Assembly (NCBI GenBank): GCA_003158495.1 | Contig: PMJT01000013.1 | Span: forward strand, 3,319 to 26,625 | DNA from: Chloroflexota bacterium | GTDB lineage: Bacteria > Chloroflexota > Limnocylindria > Limnocylindrales > CSP1-4 | Length of the DNA stretch: 23,307 nucleotides | Reading direction: 5' to 3' | Part shown: one piece after another, positions 1-7,629 of the stretch | Layout of the letters: the number at the start of each line of letters is the position of its first letter | Position numbering within the stretch: position 1 is the stretch's first letter | Notes under the pieces: model-generated | The model's input: the letters and a program-made list of their open reading frames with translations, nothing else | Database searches by the model: none | What the model was told of the DNA's origin: nothing | Program-made: the position numbers and the translations under genes

Positions 1-2273
1 TCAGCCTGCCGCTCGTCCTGGTCTTGGCGGGCATCATGGCTTGGTCCATAGCCGACTCGCGGTGGATCCTAGGCCGCAACGAGCTGACCGCCTTCCTCGT
101 CCCGATTTCGCTGGCGGCGACCCTCTGGGGGTACGTGAGCGCCCGTCTCGGCGTATCCCCCTGGCTCGCCCACGCCCTCGGTTGCATGATCGGCGCGTTC
201 GTGATCATCGAGGCGGTCGGAACCTCGCTGCCGGACGCGACGCCCGGCCTCGCCGGCTGGTTCTACGCTACTGCGAACTCTGTCACGGAGGCCTACCTGG
301 ACCTGACGTGGCGGCACCAGGCGGCCACGCTCCAGGTGGGCCACTTCTGCATGTTCCTCGGCATCGTCGTCTGGGGCACCGCCCAGGCCGCCTCCTACGA
401 CATCTTCGGCTACCACCGCTCGGTCAACGGGGTTTTGCTCCTGTCGGTCGTCCTGATCGCCAACATGGCCCTCACCGCCCAGGATCAACTCGGCGGCCTC
501 GTCATCTACAGCGCCGCCGGACTCATGCTTCTGCTGTTGGCTCATGCCGCCGACGAGCGGTCGAGCTGGTTGCGGCACCGCATCTGGCGCGGCCACGACT
601 TCCAGGCTCCGCACCTGCAGGGCGGCCTGGCATTCGCATCGCTGGCCGTGGCCGGGTCGCTGATCCTGACTACGGTGGCAAGCTCTGCTCCCCTGGCGAG
701 CACGGTCCAGGGCTTCGGAACGAACATCCAGGAGGCCCTGAGCGGGCTCAACGGCTATCTGCCCAACGGCGGCACGAGCCGCTACCAGCCGAGCGCGGAC
801 TTCGGAACGACTGCCCCGATTACCTCCTCATTCCACGAGGCCAAGCGAGACGTCTTCACGGTCCGAGTCTCAACAGGGACCGTGGCCATCCACTGGCGGG
901 TTGCCTCCTACGACACGTTCCAGAAGGTGTCCTGGACGGTCGGCGCGACGTCCGAGGACCAGGTGATCGCAGGCGGCACTCTCGATGCCGGAACACAGGA
1001 CCTCGTCAATGCAACCACGCCGGGACGAACCGCGGTCTCCATCGTGGTGCACATCCAGGACCCATCGCTCAAGCACCTCGTCGTGGCCAATGAACCGGAC
1101 ACGGTCAACGTGGCTGTCAAACGCACGTTGGTCGGCGGCGCGTCGAACGAGAACGTGGCCTGGCTGACGGCCGATGCCACGGACTACACCGTTTCCGCGC
1201 TGGCACCAAATGTCGATCCGAACGGAGCGGGCCTGACCGAGTGGCGGTTGAGCCATGCCGGCACTACGTATCCGCCCGGTTTGAAGGCCCGCTACACGCA
1301 GGGCACGGACCTGGTCGGGGCCGATGGCAAGGCATTGCTGGCGGAGATCGCAAGCTGGGCCAAGGCCAACGGCAACACTTTCGACAACGAGTACTTGGTG
1401 GCCAAAGCCATCCAGAACTACCTTCAGAGCAGCCGTTTCCGCTACAACGCCGATATCTCGGGCCTGATCTCGCGCTGCACCGGGCTCTCCACGGTGGACT
1501 GCTTCGCCTTCATCCGAGAGGGCTTCTGCGAGCAGTACGCGACCACCATGACGATGCTCATGCGGATGGAGGGATACCCGGCCCGCTATGTGCAGGGCTA
1601 TCTGCCCGGAGCGCTCGCCCAGAACACCCTGATCCAGCAGGTGACCACACTGCAGAAGCACTCATGGGTCGAGGTCTACTTCCCGACTTATGGCTGGGTC
1701 CCGTTCGACCCGACGGGTGGTGGCGTGGGCCAGCCGACCATCCTGGTCCCGGGTGTCGCTCTGTTGCCGTCACCGACACCGTCCACCAGCGTCAACCCGG
1801 GCGGCACGACCAATCCTCGCCCCAGCCCTAGCTCGTCCGCGGGTGCAACAACGACCGGCTCAAATGACTCCGGGCCTGCCGGGTACCTGATCCCAACCGG
1901 CATCGGTGGCTTCCTCGTCCTGGCCGCCTTCATCTTCTGGCGGCGGCGACCCATCAGGCTCGATGAACCGGACACCGTCTATCGAAACGTGGTCAGGCTC
2001 GCCAGCCGGCTCGGTTACAAGCCGCGGCCGACGCAAACGGTCTACGAGTACACGGGCATGCTCGCCGATGTCCTGCCACGGGCGCGCGACTCGCTGGGAG
2101 TCGTGGCGATGGCTACCGTCGAAGTCTCGTACGGCAGGCGCAAGCTCGGTTCGGAGCGCCTGCTGACGTTGGCGGTGGCTCAGCGAATGGTTCGCGGGGC
2201 TTTGCTTCGGCTCGCGATCCGGATTCCAAAGTTGCGTCGGGGACGCAAGTCAGGCCGTCCGAAGGGGCGCTGA
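1..2273 (+). CDS. Membrane-anchored transglutaminase-like protein (5' end cut by window)
   Basis: The frame is open to the left edge and the residues before the first possible start (TTG at 24) are hydrophobic, so the true start lies outside the window. Numbering from codon 24, about seven hydrophobic segments fill residues 1-230. A large extracytoplasmic part follows, with a transglutaminase core holding a Cys-His-Asp triad: Cys502 in GFCEQYA, His546 in KHSWVEVY and Asp562 in FDPT. A Pro/Ser/Thr-rich linker (about 580-620) leads to one more membrane segment, then a cytoplasmic DUF4129-like tail ending in many Arg and Lys. This order matches bacterial DUF3488/transglutaminase/DUF4129 membrane proteins, which are often found near MoxR ATPase and DUF58 genes; any such partners would lie to the left. 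The substrate is unknown; a cell-envelope protein or peptide crosslinking or proteolytic role is inferred. It converges with the phosphatase gene, with 50 bases between them. Confidence 0.88.
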   Translation, partial: SLPLVLVLAGIMAWSIADSRWILGRNELTAFLVPISLAATLWGYVSARLGVSPWLAHALGCMIGAFVIIEAVGTSLPDATPGLAGWFYATANSVTEAYLDLTWRHQAATLQVGHFCMFLGIVVWGTAQAASYDIFGYHRSVNGVLLLSVVLIANMALTAQDQLGGLVIYSAAGLMLLLLAHAADERSSWLRHRIWRGHDFQAPHLQGGLAFASLAVAGSLILTTVASSAPLASTVQGFGTNIQEALSGLNGYLPNGGTSRYQPSADFGTTAPITSSFHEAKRDVFTVRVSTGTVAIHWRVASYDTFQKVSWTVGATSEDQVIAGGTLDAGTQDLVNATTPGRTAVSIVVHIQDPSLKHLVVANEPDTVNVAVKRTLVGGASNENVAWLTADATDYTVSALAPNVDPNGAGLTEWRLSHAGTTYPPGLKARYTQGTDLVGADGKALLAEIASWAKANGNTFDNEYLVAKAIQNYLQSSRFRYNADISGLISRCTGLSTVDCFAFIREGFCEQYATTMTMLMRMEGYPARYVQGYLPGALAQNTLIQQVTTLQKHSWVEVYFPTYGWVPFDPTGGGVGQPTILVPGVALLPSPTPSTSVNPGGTTNPRPSPSSSAGATTTGSNDSGPAGYLIPTGIGGFLVLAAFIFWRRRPIRLDEPDTVYRNVVRLASRLGYKPRPTQTVYEYTGMLADVLPRARDSLGVVAMATVEVSYGRRKLGSERLLTLAVAQRMVRGALLRLAIRIPKLRRGRKSGRPKGR

Positions 2274-2323
2274 TGCGGTAGAACGGCCGTATTGAAGAGC
2301 GAGTGGCGGCCCTGGCCCGGTCG

Positions 2324-3238
2324 CTAGAGCGCGCCGCTTTCCGATCGCTTCGTCGTCTCGTCGACCGGCGGCTCCGCCTCGGTGCCCAGGTGAGAGTCCA
2401 AGTTCAGGGCTCGCAATACTGCGCGCCCTGCCCTGATCTCGACCACCGATATCGCGCCCAGCCCGAAGTCGAAGTTCCAGAAGTGCTCGAGTGGCAGGCC
2501 GAGCAGGGCACAGGCCACCACCCGGAAGACACCGCCGTGGCCGACGATGAGCGACCAGCGCCGCCGATCGGGGGCCTTGTCTCCGTATCCGAGCACCTGG
2601 TTGCGATCGTGCGTGCCTGCCGCCGCGCCCTCTTTGAGATCGGCCAGCAGCACCGTCAGCGACGCCTGGACCCGCGCCATGACCTCGTCCAGCGACTCAC
2701 CGCCGGGGGCGTGGTATCGCGTTGGCCAGCGCCGCCAGCCCGCCAGCGAGTCGCCGAAGCGAGCTGTGATCTGCTTGTCCGTCAGCCCCTCCCAGTCACC
2801 CTGGGCGATCTCGGAGAAGCCCGTGTCGGAGCGGAGTGGGGGAATGGCCCGGCCGGCCAGTTCGATCTGAGCGGATGCGAGCTCCGCGCTGCGGCGGGCC
2901 CGGCCGAGTTGGGAGTGGACGATCGAGAACGGCGTGGCATCCGGTACCGGGATCGGCGGGTCGGCGGCAGGGGCGGCCAGTCGCCGGCCGGCAAGGGTCG
3001 CCTGCCGTTCGCCGAGCGCGGTGAGAGGCGCCTCCATAACCCCCTGGAAGCGGTTCTCGACGATGAACTGGGTCTGGCCGTGGCGGAGCAGGACGAGGAC
3101 CGCGTCCAGTCCGGCCGGGATTAGCGGAACCGCCCCAGAGGCGGGGGCTTCCCCAGTAACCTGGGTACCCTCGTCCCTGGGCCGATCCTCTCCCCGCGGA
3201 GTGGAATTCAACGGTCTGTTGCGGCCCGGATCGACCAC
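2324..3238 (-). CDS. Histidine phosphatase family protein (possible phosphoserine phosphatase)
   Basis: Histidine phosphatase (phosphoglycerate-mutase-like) fold. From the GTG at 3238, residues 52-54 are the RHG signature with nucleophile His53. An Arg-rich SQLGRARRSAE segment follows near 109-119, an acidic GDWEG at 147-151 and the second catalytic His234 in VGHGG. About 35 N-terminal residues precede the fold and are poorly conserved in appearance. Start choice: GTG 3238 has a weak AGGCGG site about 10 bases upstream and overlaps serA by 31 bases; TTG 3211 would give a 4-base overlap with the serA stop but has no ribosome site. As last gene after an aminotransferase and serA, it is a natural candidate for the phosphoserine phosphatase step: metal-independent phosphoserine phosphatases of this superfamily are known (for example in Hydrogenobacter thermophilus). 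The fold is sure; the substrate is inferred, and a sugar-phosphate phosphatase or cofactor-dependent mutase remains possible. Confidence 0.85.
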   Translation of the reverse strand: MVDPGRNRPLNSTPRGEDRPRDEGTQVTGEAPASGAVPLIPAGLDAVLVLLRHGQTQFIVENRFQGVMEAPLTALGERQATLAGRRLAAPAADPPIPVPDATPFSIVHSQLGRARRSAELASAQIELAGRAIPPLRSDTGFSEIAQGDWEGLTDKQITARFGDSLAGWRRWPTRYHAPGGESLDEVMARVQASLTVLLADLKEGAAAGTHDRNQVLGYGDKAPDRRRWSLIVGHGGVFRVVACALLGLPLEHFWNFDFGLGAISVVEIRAGRAVLRALNLDSHLGTEAEPPVDETTKRSESGAL

Positions 3239-4794
3239 ACGTCGAGCACCGCCTGGTTCTTCCGAATTTCGGTAATGACCGCGTCCGGCACGTCGTCGTC
3301 CACTGCCAGCAGCATCAGGGCGTCCAGGTGAGGTGCGGTCCGGGCGAGAGTCATGGAACTGATGTTGACGTTGGCCTCGCCGAGCATGAGGCCGATGCGG
3401 CCCATGGTTCCCGGTTTGTCCTGGTGACGGGTCATGAGCATAAACGGCGCCGGCGCCATGTCGAGCCAGCTGTCGTCGATGCGAATGAGGCGCGGCTCGC
3501 CGTTGGCGACCGTGCCGGCCACGATGGCCCTGCCCGAGTCGCCTTCGACCGTGAGGGTTACAAGCGAAGCGAATGTGCCCGCGTCGTTGGTCTTGCGCTC
3601 GTTGACGGTGATACCCCGGTTGCGGGCCAGGAAAGCGGCGTTGATCAGGTTGACGCGTTCGCTCGTGGCGTTCTCCAGGATGCCCCGGAGAGCGGCCGCG
3701 GTGAGCTGGGAGGCGTCGTGCCCGGCCAGGTCGCCGGCTACGTCGATGGTCAGGGTCTTGACTCCGCCCCGCAGATACTGCGCCGCGATGCGACCCAGGA
3801 TTACGGTAAGGGGCAGATACGGGGCGATCGCCCTCGAGGTCTCCGGAGTGAGCAGGGGGGCGTTGACAGCGTACCGGGCCGAGCGCCCGGCGAGGACGTC
3901 GATGACCTGCTCGCAGGCCTCTTCCGCGACTCGGAGCTGCGCCTCGGCCGTGAGGGCGCCGAGATGCGGCGTCAGGACGGTGTTTGGGGCAGTCAGCAGC
4001 GGGTTGTCGGCAGCTGGCGGCTCCGTTTCGTATACGTCGAACGCGGCGCCGGCGATCTTGCCATCGACAAGTGCCCGAGCAACCGCGGCTTCGTCGTAAA
4101 CGCCGCCCCGAGCCACGTTGATGAGCATCACGCCCGGCTTGAGCTTGCCGATGTTGTCGGCGTTGATGATCCCGCGCGTCCCTTTTGTCAGCGGCACGTG
4201 GACGGTGATCACATCCGCCGTCTCGATGATCGTGTCGACGTCCACCAGGGTCACGCCGTGAAGCGCGGCCTGCTCGGCGGTCACGAACGGGTCGCTGCCG
4301 ATGACGTTCATCTCCAGGCCGCGGGCGCGATCGGCCACTGCCTGGCCGATCTTGCCCAGGCCGATGATGCCGAGCGTTCGGCCGCGGAGCTCAACGCCGG
4401 TGAACGAGCTGCGTTTCCACTCGCCTCGGCGCATCGACGCGTCGGCCGCGCCGGTCCTGTGGGCGAGGGCTAGCATCAGGGTGATCGTCTGCTCGGCCGC
4501 GGATACGGTGTTTCCGGTGGGGGCGTTGACGACGACGATGCCGGCCTTGGTCGCGGCCTCGAGGTCCACGTTGTCCACGCCGACGCCGGCCCGGCCGATG
4601 ACGATCAAACGAGTGGCGTGGGCCAGGATGTCTGCGGTGACCTTGACCTGGCTCCGGACGAGGAGCGCGTCGTAGTCGCCGATGATTGCGGCGAGCTCAT
4701 CGGGCTTGAGCCCGATCTTCTCGTCGACGTCGTGGTGAGCGCGGAGGATCTCGAGGCCCTGCTTAGCGAGGGGCTCGGCAACGAGGATCTTCAT
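3208..4794 (-). CDS. serA: D-3-phosphoglycerate dehydrogenase
   Basis: Catalyses NAD-dependent oxidation of 3-phosphoglycerate to 3-phosphohydroxypyruvate, the first step of the phosphorylated serine pathway, in the cytoplasm. The protein has 528 residues, the usual length of the long SerA type with an added regulatory domain. The Rossmann glycine motif GLGKIG is at 145-150. The catalytic set is Arg229 (NVARGG), Glu258 (YETEPP) and His277 (LTPHLG). An allosteric substrate-binding (ASB-like) domain lies at about 315-445 and an ACT domain at about 450-525 (KPGTMGRIG, NVNISSM), so serine feedback control is likely by family analogy. Start ATG 4794 has an AAGGAA site 8 bases upstream and overlaps the TGA of the aminotransferase gene as ATGA, indicating translational coupling. 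The frame stays open well upstream of this ATG, but that stretch is antiframe sequence of the aminotransferase gene. Confidence 0.96.
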   Translation of the reverse strand: MKILVAEPLAKQGLEILRAHHDVDEKIGLKPDELAAIIGDYDALLVRSQVKVTADILAHATRLIVIGRAGVGVDNVDLEAATKAGIVVVNAPTGNTVSAAEQTITLMLALAHRTGAADASMRRGEWKRSSFTGVELRGRTLGIIGLGKIGQAVADRARGLEMNVIGSDPFVTAEQAALHGVTLVDVDTIIETADVITVHVPLTKGTRGIINADNIGKLKPGVMLINVARGGVYDEAAVARALVDGKIAGAAFDVYETEPPAADNPLLTAPNTVLTPHLGALTAEAQLRVAEEACEQVIDVLAGRSARYAVNAPLLTPETSRAIAPYLPLTVILGRIAAQYLRGGVKTLTIDVAGDLAGHDASQLTAAALRGILENATSERVNLINAAFLARNRGITVNERKTNDAGTFASLVTLTVEGDSGRAIVAGTVANGEPRLIRIDDSWLDMAPAPFMLMTRHQDKPGTMGRIGLMLGEANVNISSMTLARTAPHLDALMLLAVDDDVPDAVITEIRKNQAVLDVWSIRAATDR

Positions 4795-5975
4795 CGTGCG
4801 GTTCCTTCGGGGACGGCGACACCGAGGGTCTCGAGGGCGGCGACCTGGGCGGCCGCGACCGCGGCGCCCGGCTTCACCGGCCGCCCGAGTTCGATGAGAG
4901 TCTGTTCGAGCACGGCCATCGCATTGAGGACCGCCGGCACGGTCACATGGCCCAGGTGCCCGATCCGGAAGATCTTGCCCTTCAGTGCGCCCTGCCCGCC
5001 GGCCACGATCAGGCCGAGCTTGCGGAGCTTGCCGTTGAAAGCCTTCCAGTCGAGGTCGTCGGGGATCCACGCGCCGGTGACCGTGTCCGAGGCGTACGCC
5101 GGATCGCCCAGGAGCCTGAAGCCGAGCGTCGTCAGGCCGGCCCGAACGGCGGCGCCGACGGCGGCATGGCGCTTCCAGATGTCGTCGAGGCCTTCCTGCT
5201 CCATGAGGGTCAGGGCGGCGTCGAGCTGGAACATAACCGCGACCGCTGGGGTCCACGGCGTCTGGCCGGCCTCGGCGCTGGTCTTGTGGGCGGCGAGGTC
5301 GAAGTAGAACTTGGGCATCTTCGCGACCGCTGCTGCCTCCCAGGCACGCGGCGAGACCGACACGAAGGAGAGGCCGGGCGCGACCATCCAGGCTTTCTGG
5401 GAACCGCTGACGACCACGTCCAGGCCCCAGGCGTCGGTCTCGAACGGGACTGCGCCGAGGCCGCTGATGGCGTCGACGATGATCAGCGCGTTGGGAGCGG
5501 CTTCCTTGACGGTCGCGGCCAGCTGCCCAATCGGGTTCGTGACGGCGGTGGAGGTTTCGTTCTGGGTCATCAGGACGGCCTTCCACGGGCCGCCTGCCAC
5601 GAGCGCTTCGCGGACCCGGGCCACGTCGGCGGCCTTTCCCCATTCGAACGCAACCTTCGTCACGTCCGCTCCGTAGACCGTGGCGATCTTGGCGAAACGA
5701 TCACCGAACGCGCCGATGGTTATGGCCAGGACCTTGTCGCCGGGGGAGAGGAAGCTCACGATCGCCGACTCAAGGCCGCCGGTGCCGGCCGCGGTCACGA
5801 TCAGGACGTCGTTGGTCGTCTTGTAGAACTTCTTGAGGCGGTCGATGATCCCGTTCTGGAGGGCCGCGAACTCTGGGCCGCGGTGGTTGACCATCTGGCG
5901 GGCGCCGGCTTCGCGGACGACATCCGGTAGCGACGTGGGGCCGGGGATTCGAAGGTTGGGCTCGAAGCGGTTCAC
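4791..5975 (-). CDS. Class V PLP-dependent aminotransferase (alanine-glyoxylate / serine-pyruvate type)
   Basis: Fold-type I, class V aminotransferase of the alanine-glyoxylate, serine-pyruvate and phosphoserine group. In numbering from the upstream GTG at 5984, the PLP lysine is Lys197 in SGSQKAW, and Asp171 in VDAISGLG is the expected cofactor-nitrogen partner. The N-terminal RIPGPT and the NHRGPEF motif at about 33-39 are typical. Two GTG codons are possible: 5984 and 5975. An AGAAAGG ribosome site ends just at 5984 and sits about 8 bases before 5975, and family members begin near this point, so 5975 is chosen (394 residues). The gene overlaps serA by four bases. This context suggests it acts as a phosphoserine aminotransferase in place of the classical SerC, but the family also includes glyoxylate-using and ureidoglycine enzymes. 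Promoter: a TAGTAT -10-like box about 36 bases upstream. Confidence 0.93.
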   Translation of the reverse strand: MNRFEPNLRIPGPTSLPDVVREAGARQMVNHRGPEFAALQNGIIDRLKKFYKTTNDVLIVTAAGTGGLESAIVSFLSPGDKVLAITIGAFGDRFAKIATVYGADVTKVAFEWGKAADVARVREALVAGGPWKAVLMTQNETSTAVTNPIGQLAATVKEAAPNALIIVDAISGLGAVPFETDAWGLDVVVSGSQKAWMVAPGLSFVSVSPRAWEAAAVAKMPKFYFDLAAHKTSAEAGQTPWTPAVAVMFQLDAALTLMEQEGLDDIWKRHAAVGAAVRAGLTTLGFRLLGDPAYASDTVTGAWIPDDLDWKAFNGKLRKLGLIVAGGQGALKGKIFRIGHLGHVTVPAVLNAMAVLEQTLIELGRPVKPGAAVAAAQVAALETLGVAVPEGTAR

Positions 5976-6011
5976 GGGTGCCACCTTTCTGCGGGAACGA
6001 GATGTCGCGGC

Positions 6012-6017
6012 ATACTA
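6012..6017 (-). promoter_or_regulatory. -10-like box of the aminotransferase-serA-phosphatase cluster
   Basis: TAGTAT on the minus strand. A transcript starting about 7 bases downstream would carry a leader of roughly 30 bases with the AGAAAGG ribosome site at 5984-5990. No good -35 hexamer is visible at the usual distance. It lies back to back with the vapB promoter. Confidence 0.45.
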
Positions 6018-6046
6018 CCGGCCCACCGACCCGGCGGATAGTGTGG

Positions 6047-6065
6047 TATATATGACCGCATATGC
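6047..6065 (+). promoter_or_regulatory. vapBC promoter and candidate operator overlapping the start codon
   Basis: TATATA at 6047-6052 is the only -10-like sequence before vapB and lies 9 bases from the ATG. There is no Shine-Dalgarno site, so the message is predicted to be leaderless. GCATATGC at 6058-6065 is a perfect 8-base palindrome containing the start codon, and could be part of the site bound by the antitoxin for autorepression; that role is inferred from the family. Confidence 0.4.
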
Positions 6066-6313
6066 AGAAGCGCACGACGATATTGCTCGACTCGGACCTG
6101 CTGGAGAGGCTCGACCGCTTTGCCGCGCGCACCGGCGTGACCAAGACCTCGGTGCTGACGTCGGCCGTCGAGTCGTACCTCGAGGCGCATGACACAGCGC
6201 CGGACCTGTCGTTTCTGGCCGTGGGCAAGAGCGATCACGGACGGCTGTCGCTCGATGGACGGTCGATCGCCTCCCGCGAGGCCGGCATGCGACCGGGCCC
6301 GGACGAGGTCTGA
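6062..6313 (+). CDS. vapB: Ribbon-helix-helix antitoxin of a VapBC pair
   Basis: An 83-residue protein. Residues 1-45 form a ribbon-helix-helix DNA-binding unit: a polar beta strand (KRTTILLD) followed by two helices (LLERLDRFAARTG, KTSVLTSAVESYLE). The C-terminal half is the likely toxin-binding region that would enter the PIN active site. Family proteins neutralise the VapC RNase and repress their own operon as a toxin-antitoxin complex. Start ATG 6062 has no ribosome site. Its stop is three bases before the vapC start, so the two are co-transcribed and probably coupled. The name vapB is used for the role in the pair; the antitoxin type is RHH rather than AbrB or Phd. Confidence 0.85.
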   Translation: MQKRTTILLDSDLLERLDRFAARTGVTKTSVLTSAVESYLEAHDTAPDLSFLAVGKSDHGRLSLDGRSIASREAGMRPGPDEV

Positions 6314-6316
6314 GCC

Positions 6317-6730
6317 ATGGCCGTCCTGCTGGACTCAAGCGCCGTTCTTGCCGCCGCCGATCAATCGGACCTGAACCATCGGGCCGCGCTGGCCTGGTTC
6401 GGGCGCGTCAGCGAACCGCTGATGATCGGCGCATTGACCCTGGGCGAGCTGGACCTGCTCCTGCAGCGGGAACTCGGCCTTCGGGCAACCCTCGCGCTCC
6501 TGAAGTCGATAGGCAGCGGCGCAGTGAAAGTGATCGCGCCCACGACGGCAGACCTGGTTCGGGCGGGGGAATTGATGCGCGAGACGACGGAGTACCGGCC
6601 GAGGCTGACGGACGCGGTCCTCGTGGCCACCGCAGAGCGGCTGGGCGTGACGCGTGTCGCTGCATTCGACAGGCGGCCTATAGCTATCTTCAGGCCAAAG
6701 CACGTCCGGGCTTTGGAGCTCGAACCCTAG
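6317..6730 (+). CDS. vapC: VapC-type PIN-domain ribonuclease toxin
   Basis: A 137-residue PIN domain, standard size for VapC. The conserved acidic residues expected to bind Mg2+ are all present: Asp6 (LLDSSA), Glu44 (TLGELD), Asp99 (RLTDAV) and Asp118 (AAFDRR). It should therefore be an active endoribonuclease; VapC toxins typically cut tRNA or rRNA, but the target cannot be read from sequence. GAGG in the last codons of vapB, about 8 bases before the ATG, provides the ribosome site. The pair lies between a biosynthetic operon and the least conserved stretch of the window, a common place for such small mobile modules. Two hairpin repeats follow downstream. Confidence 0.9.
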   Translation: MAVLLDSSAVLAAADQSDLNHRAALAWFGRVSEPLMIGALTLGELDLLLQRELGLRATLALLKSIGSGAVKVIAPTTADLVRAGELMRETTEYRPRLTDAVLVATAERLGVTRVAAFDRRPIAIFRPKHVRALELEP

Positions 6731-6759
6731 GCGGCAAACGAACCCGACAGCACCCCGGC

Positions 6760-6782
6760 GATGAGCCAGGCAGGCCTGGCTT
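6760..6782. repeat. Hairpin repeat copy 1 (REP-like)
   Basis: A 23-base unit containing the inverted repeat AGCCAGGCAGGCCTGGCT at 6764-6781: stem AGCCAGG/CCTGGCT with loop CAGG. A second copy begins 44 bases later in the same orientation. No T tract follows, so it is not a classical intrinsic terminator. Confidence 0.6.
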
Positions 6783-6803
6783 CCAATCCCAGGCGGCTCT
6801 GAG

Positions 6804-6826
6804 GATGAGCTAGGCAAGCCTGGCTT
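6804..6826. repeat. Hairpin repeat copy 2 (REP-like)
   Basis: Matches copy 1 at 21 of 23 positions. One change (C to T in the left arm) turns a C-G pair into a U-G wobble in RNA, and the other falls in the loop, so the hairpin AGCTAGG/CCTGGCT is preserved. It lies between the convergent vapC and the minus-strand hypothetical gene. A further small hairpin (CGGACG, loop AGAA, CGTCCG) follows at 6836-6851. Confidence 0.6.
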
Positions 6827-6907
6827 TGGCCCGAGCGGACGAGAACGTCCGTGAGGGAGGATGGCAGCTCGTACAACGGAGTGCGCCGCCCGAGGGCTCC
6901 CGGTTGG

Positions 6908-7249
6908 TCAGGCAGGCACCAGGTCGTGTACCTGGATCGTGCGTCCGTCCTCGCTCCGAACGATCCGAAGGCCGACCCGGCCGCCTTCAAACCGGCCCTG
7001 ATCGAAGTCGCGTGGCTCGACCGGAGCTGGAACCGGCACTGCCGATTGCCTGGTCAGCATCGCGAGAATCACCGCGTACGGCTGCGATGTGCGCCGTTCA
7101 ACGATTTCGGCGATGCGGGCCGGATCGTCGGCCACCCTGCGAATCCTGGCGCGATCAAGGCGAGGCCACAGGAGCAGGGCTCTCTCGAGGTAGAGCGACT
7201 CCGAGGTGGTAAGGGCGCGGCGTACGGCCCTTGGGGCCGGCGGCCCCAC
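6908..7249 (-). CDS. Hypothetical protein
   Basis: I do not recognise a named family. The last 85 or so residues look like real protein: an amphipathic helical stretch (SLYLERALLLWPRLDRAR), a short IAEIVERRT segment followed by VILAMLTRQ, and a C-terminal GGRVGLRIV..GRTIQVHDL strand-like part ending in a TGA at 6908. The start is uncertain. GTG 7249 gives 113 residues; ATG 7318 would give 136 but adds a low-quality Arg/Ala-rich extension. No good ribosome site precedes either. A different minus-strand frame just upstream also looks partly coding, so this could be the 3' part of a frameshifted gene. It converges on vapC across the hairpin repeats. Small helical proteins like this are usually annotated only as hypothetical. 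Confidence 0.5.
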   Translation of the reverse strand: MGPPAPRAVRRALTTSESLYLERALLLWPRLDRARIRRVADDPARIAEIVERRTSQPYAVILAMLTRQSAVPVPAPVEPRDFDQGRFEGGRVGLRIVRSEDGRTIQVHDLVPA

Positions 7250-7629
7250 ACGTCGATCGGATCCCCGGTACGAAGCCTCCGCGCCTTCCGTCGGCGCGAC
7301 AGCATGCGCTCGTGACATGGCATATCCCATGTGCAACGCTTGGAGACGCAGTTGAGTATTCGGCTGTCCAGGGTGTATCCGTAGCCATCGCGCCACTCAG
7401 CCCATGTCAGTTTCGCCACATCCTGGAAGGCCATCAGCGGGCCGCTCATCGGCGGCGGCTGGCTCAACTGCGATGTCCGGATACCGATACGAGTCGAGAG
7501 CTGGGTGTCGTAGTGACGCGATCAGGCTGCGCCGCGAGATGGCCCCAATCAATACCCCGCTCGGGTAGGCGCCATTCTCGACAAACTCCGTAGACGGACC
7601 CTAGCCGGCCGGATAGGCCCGCCCCGACC
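7250..7629. other. Stretch without a convincing intact gene
   Basis: About 380 bases between the hypothetical gene and the rarA stop. The minus strand has an open frame from the stop at 7522-7524 towards 7210, with possible starts TTG 7467 and ATG 7449. Its first 40 codons have mostly G or C in the third position and read as plausible protein (AFQDVAKLTWAEWRDGYGY). Past about 7300 the frame degenerates and becomes a shadow of the hypothetical gene in another frame. No RNA gene, long repeat or clear promoter was seen here. Confidence 0.4.

Noticed and set aside
2303..3124. Plus-strand frame of 273 codons opposite the histidine phosphatase.
   Set aside because: The minus strand carries the RHG and GHGG catalytic motifs; the plus frame is Arg/Gly-rich without motifs.
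4795..5643. The serA frame remains open for about 280 codons upstream of its ATG, which would make an 811-residue fusion protein.
   Set aside because: That part is Arg/Pro-rich shadow sequence of the aminotransferase gene on the same strand. The ATG at 4794 has a good ribosome site and gives a full-length 528-residue SerA.
6760..6826. The two hairpins as a short CRISPR array.
   Set aside because: Only two units, each an internal palindrome of 18 bases with a 21-base gap, and no cas genes nearby.
6831..6935. Possible tRNA-like segment with a small hairpin and a terminal ACCA-like string.
   Set aside because: No cloverleaf can be drawn: there is no TTCGA-type T loop and no anticodon arm of proper spacing.
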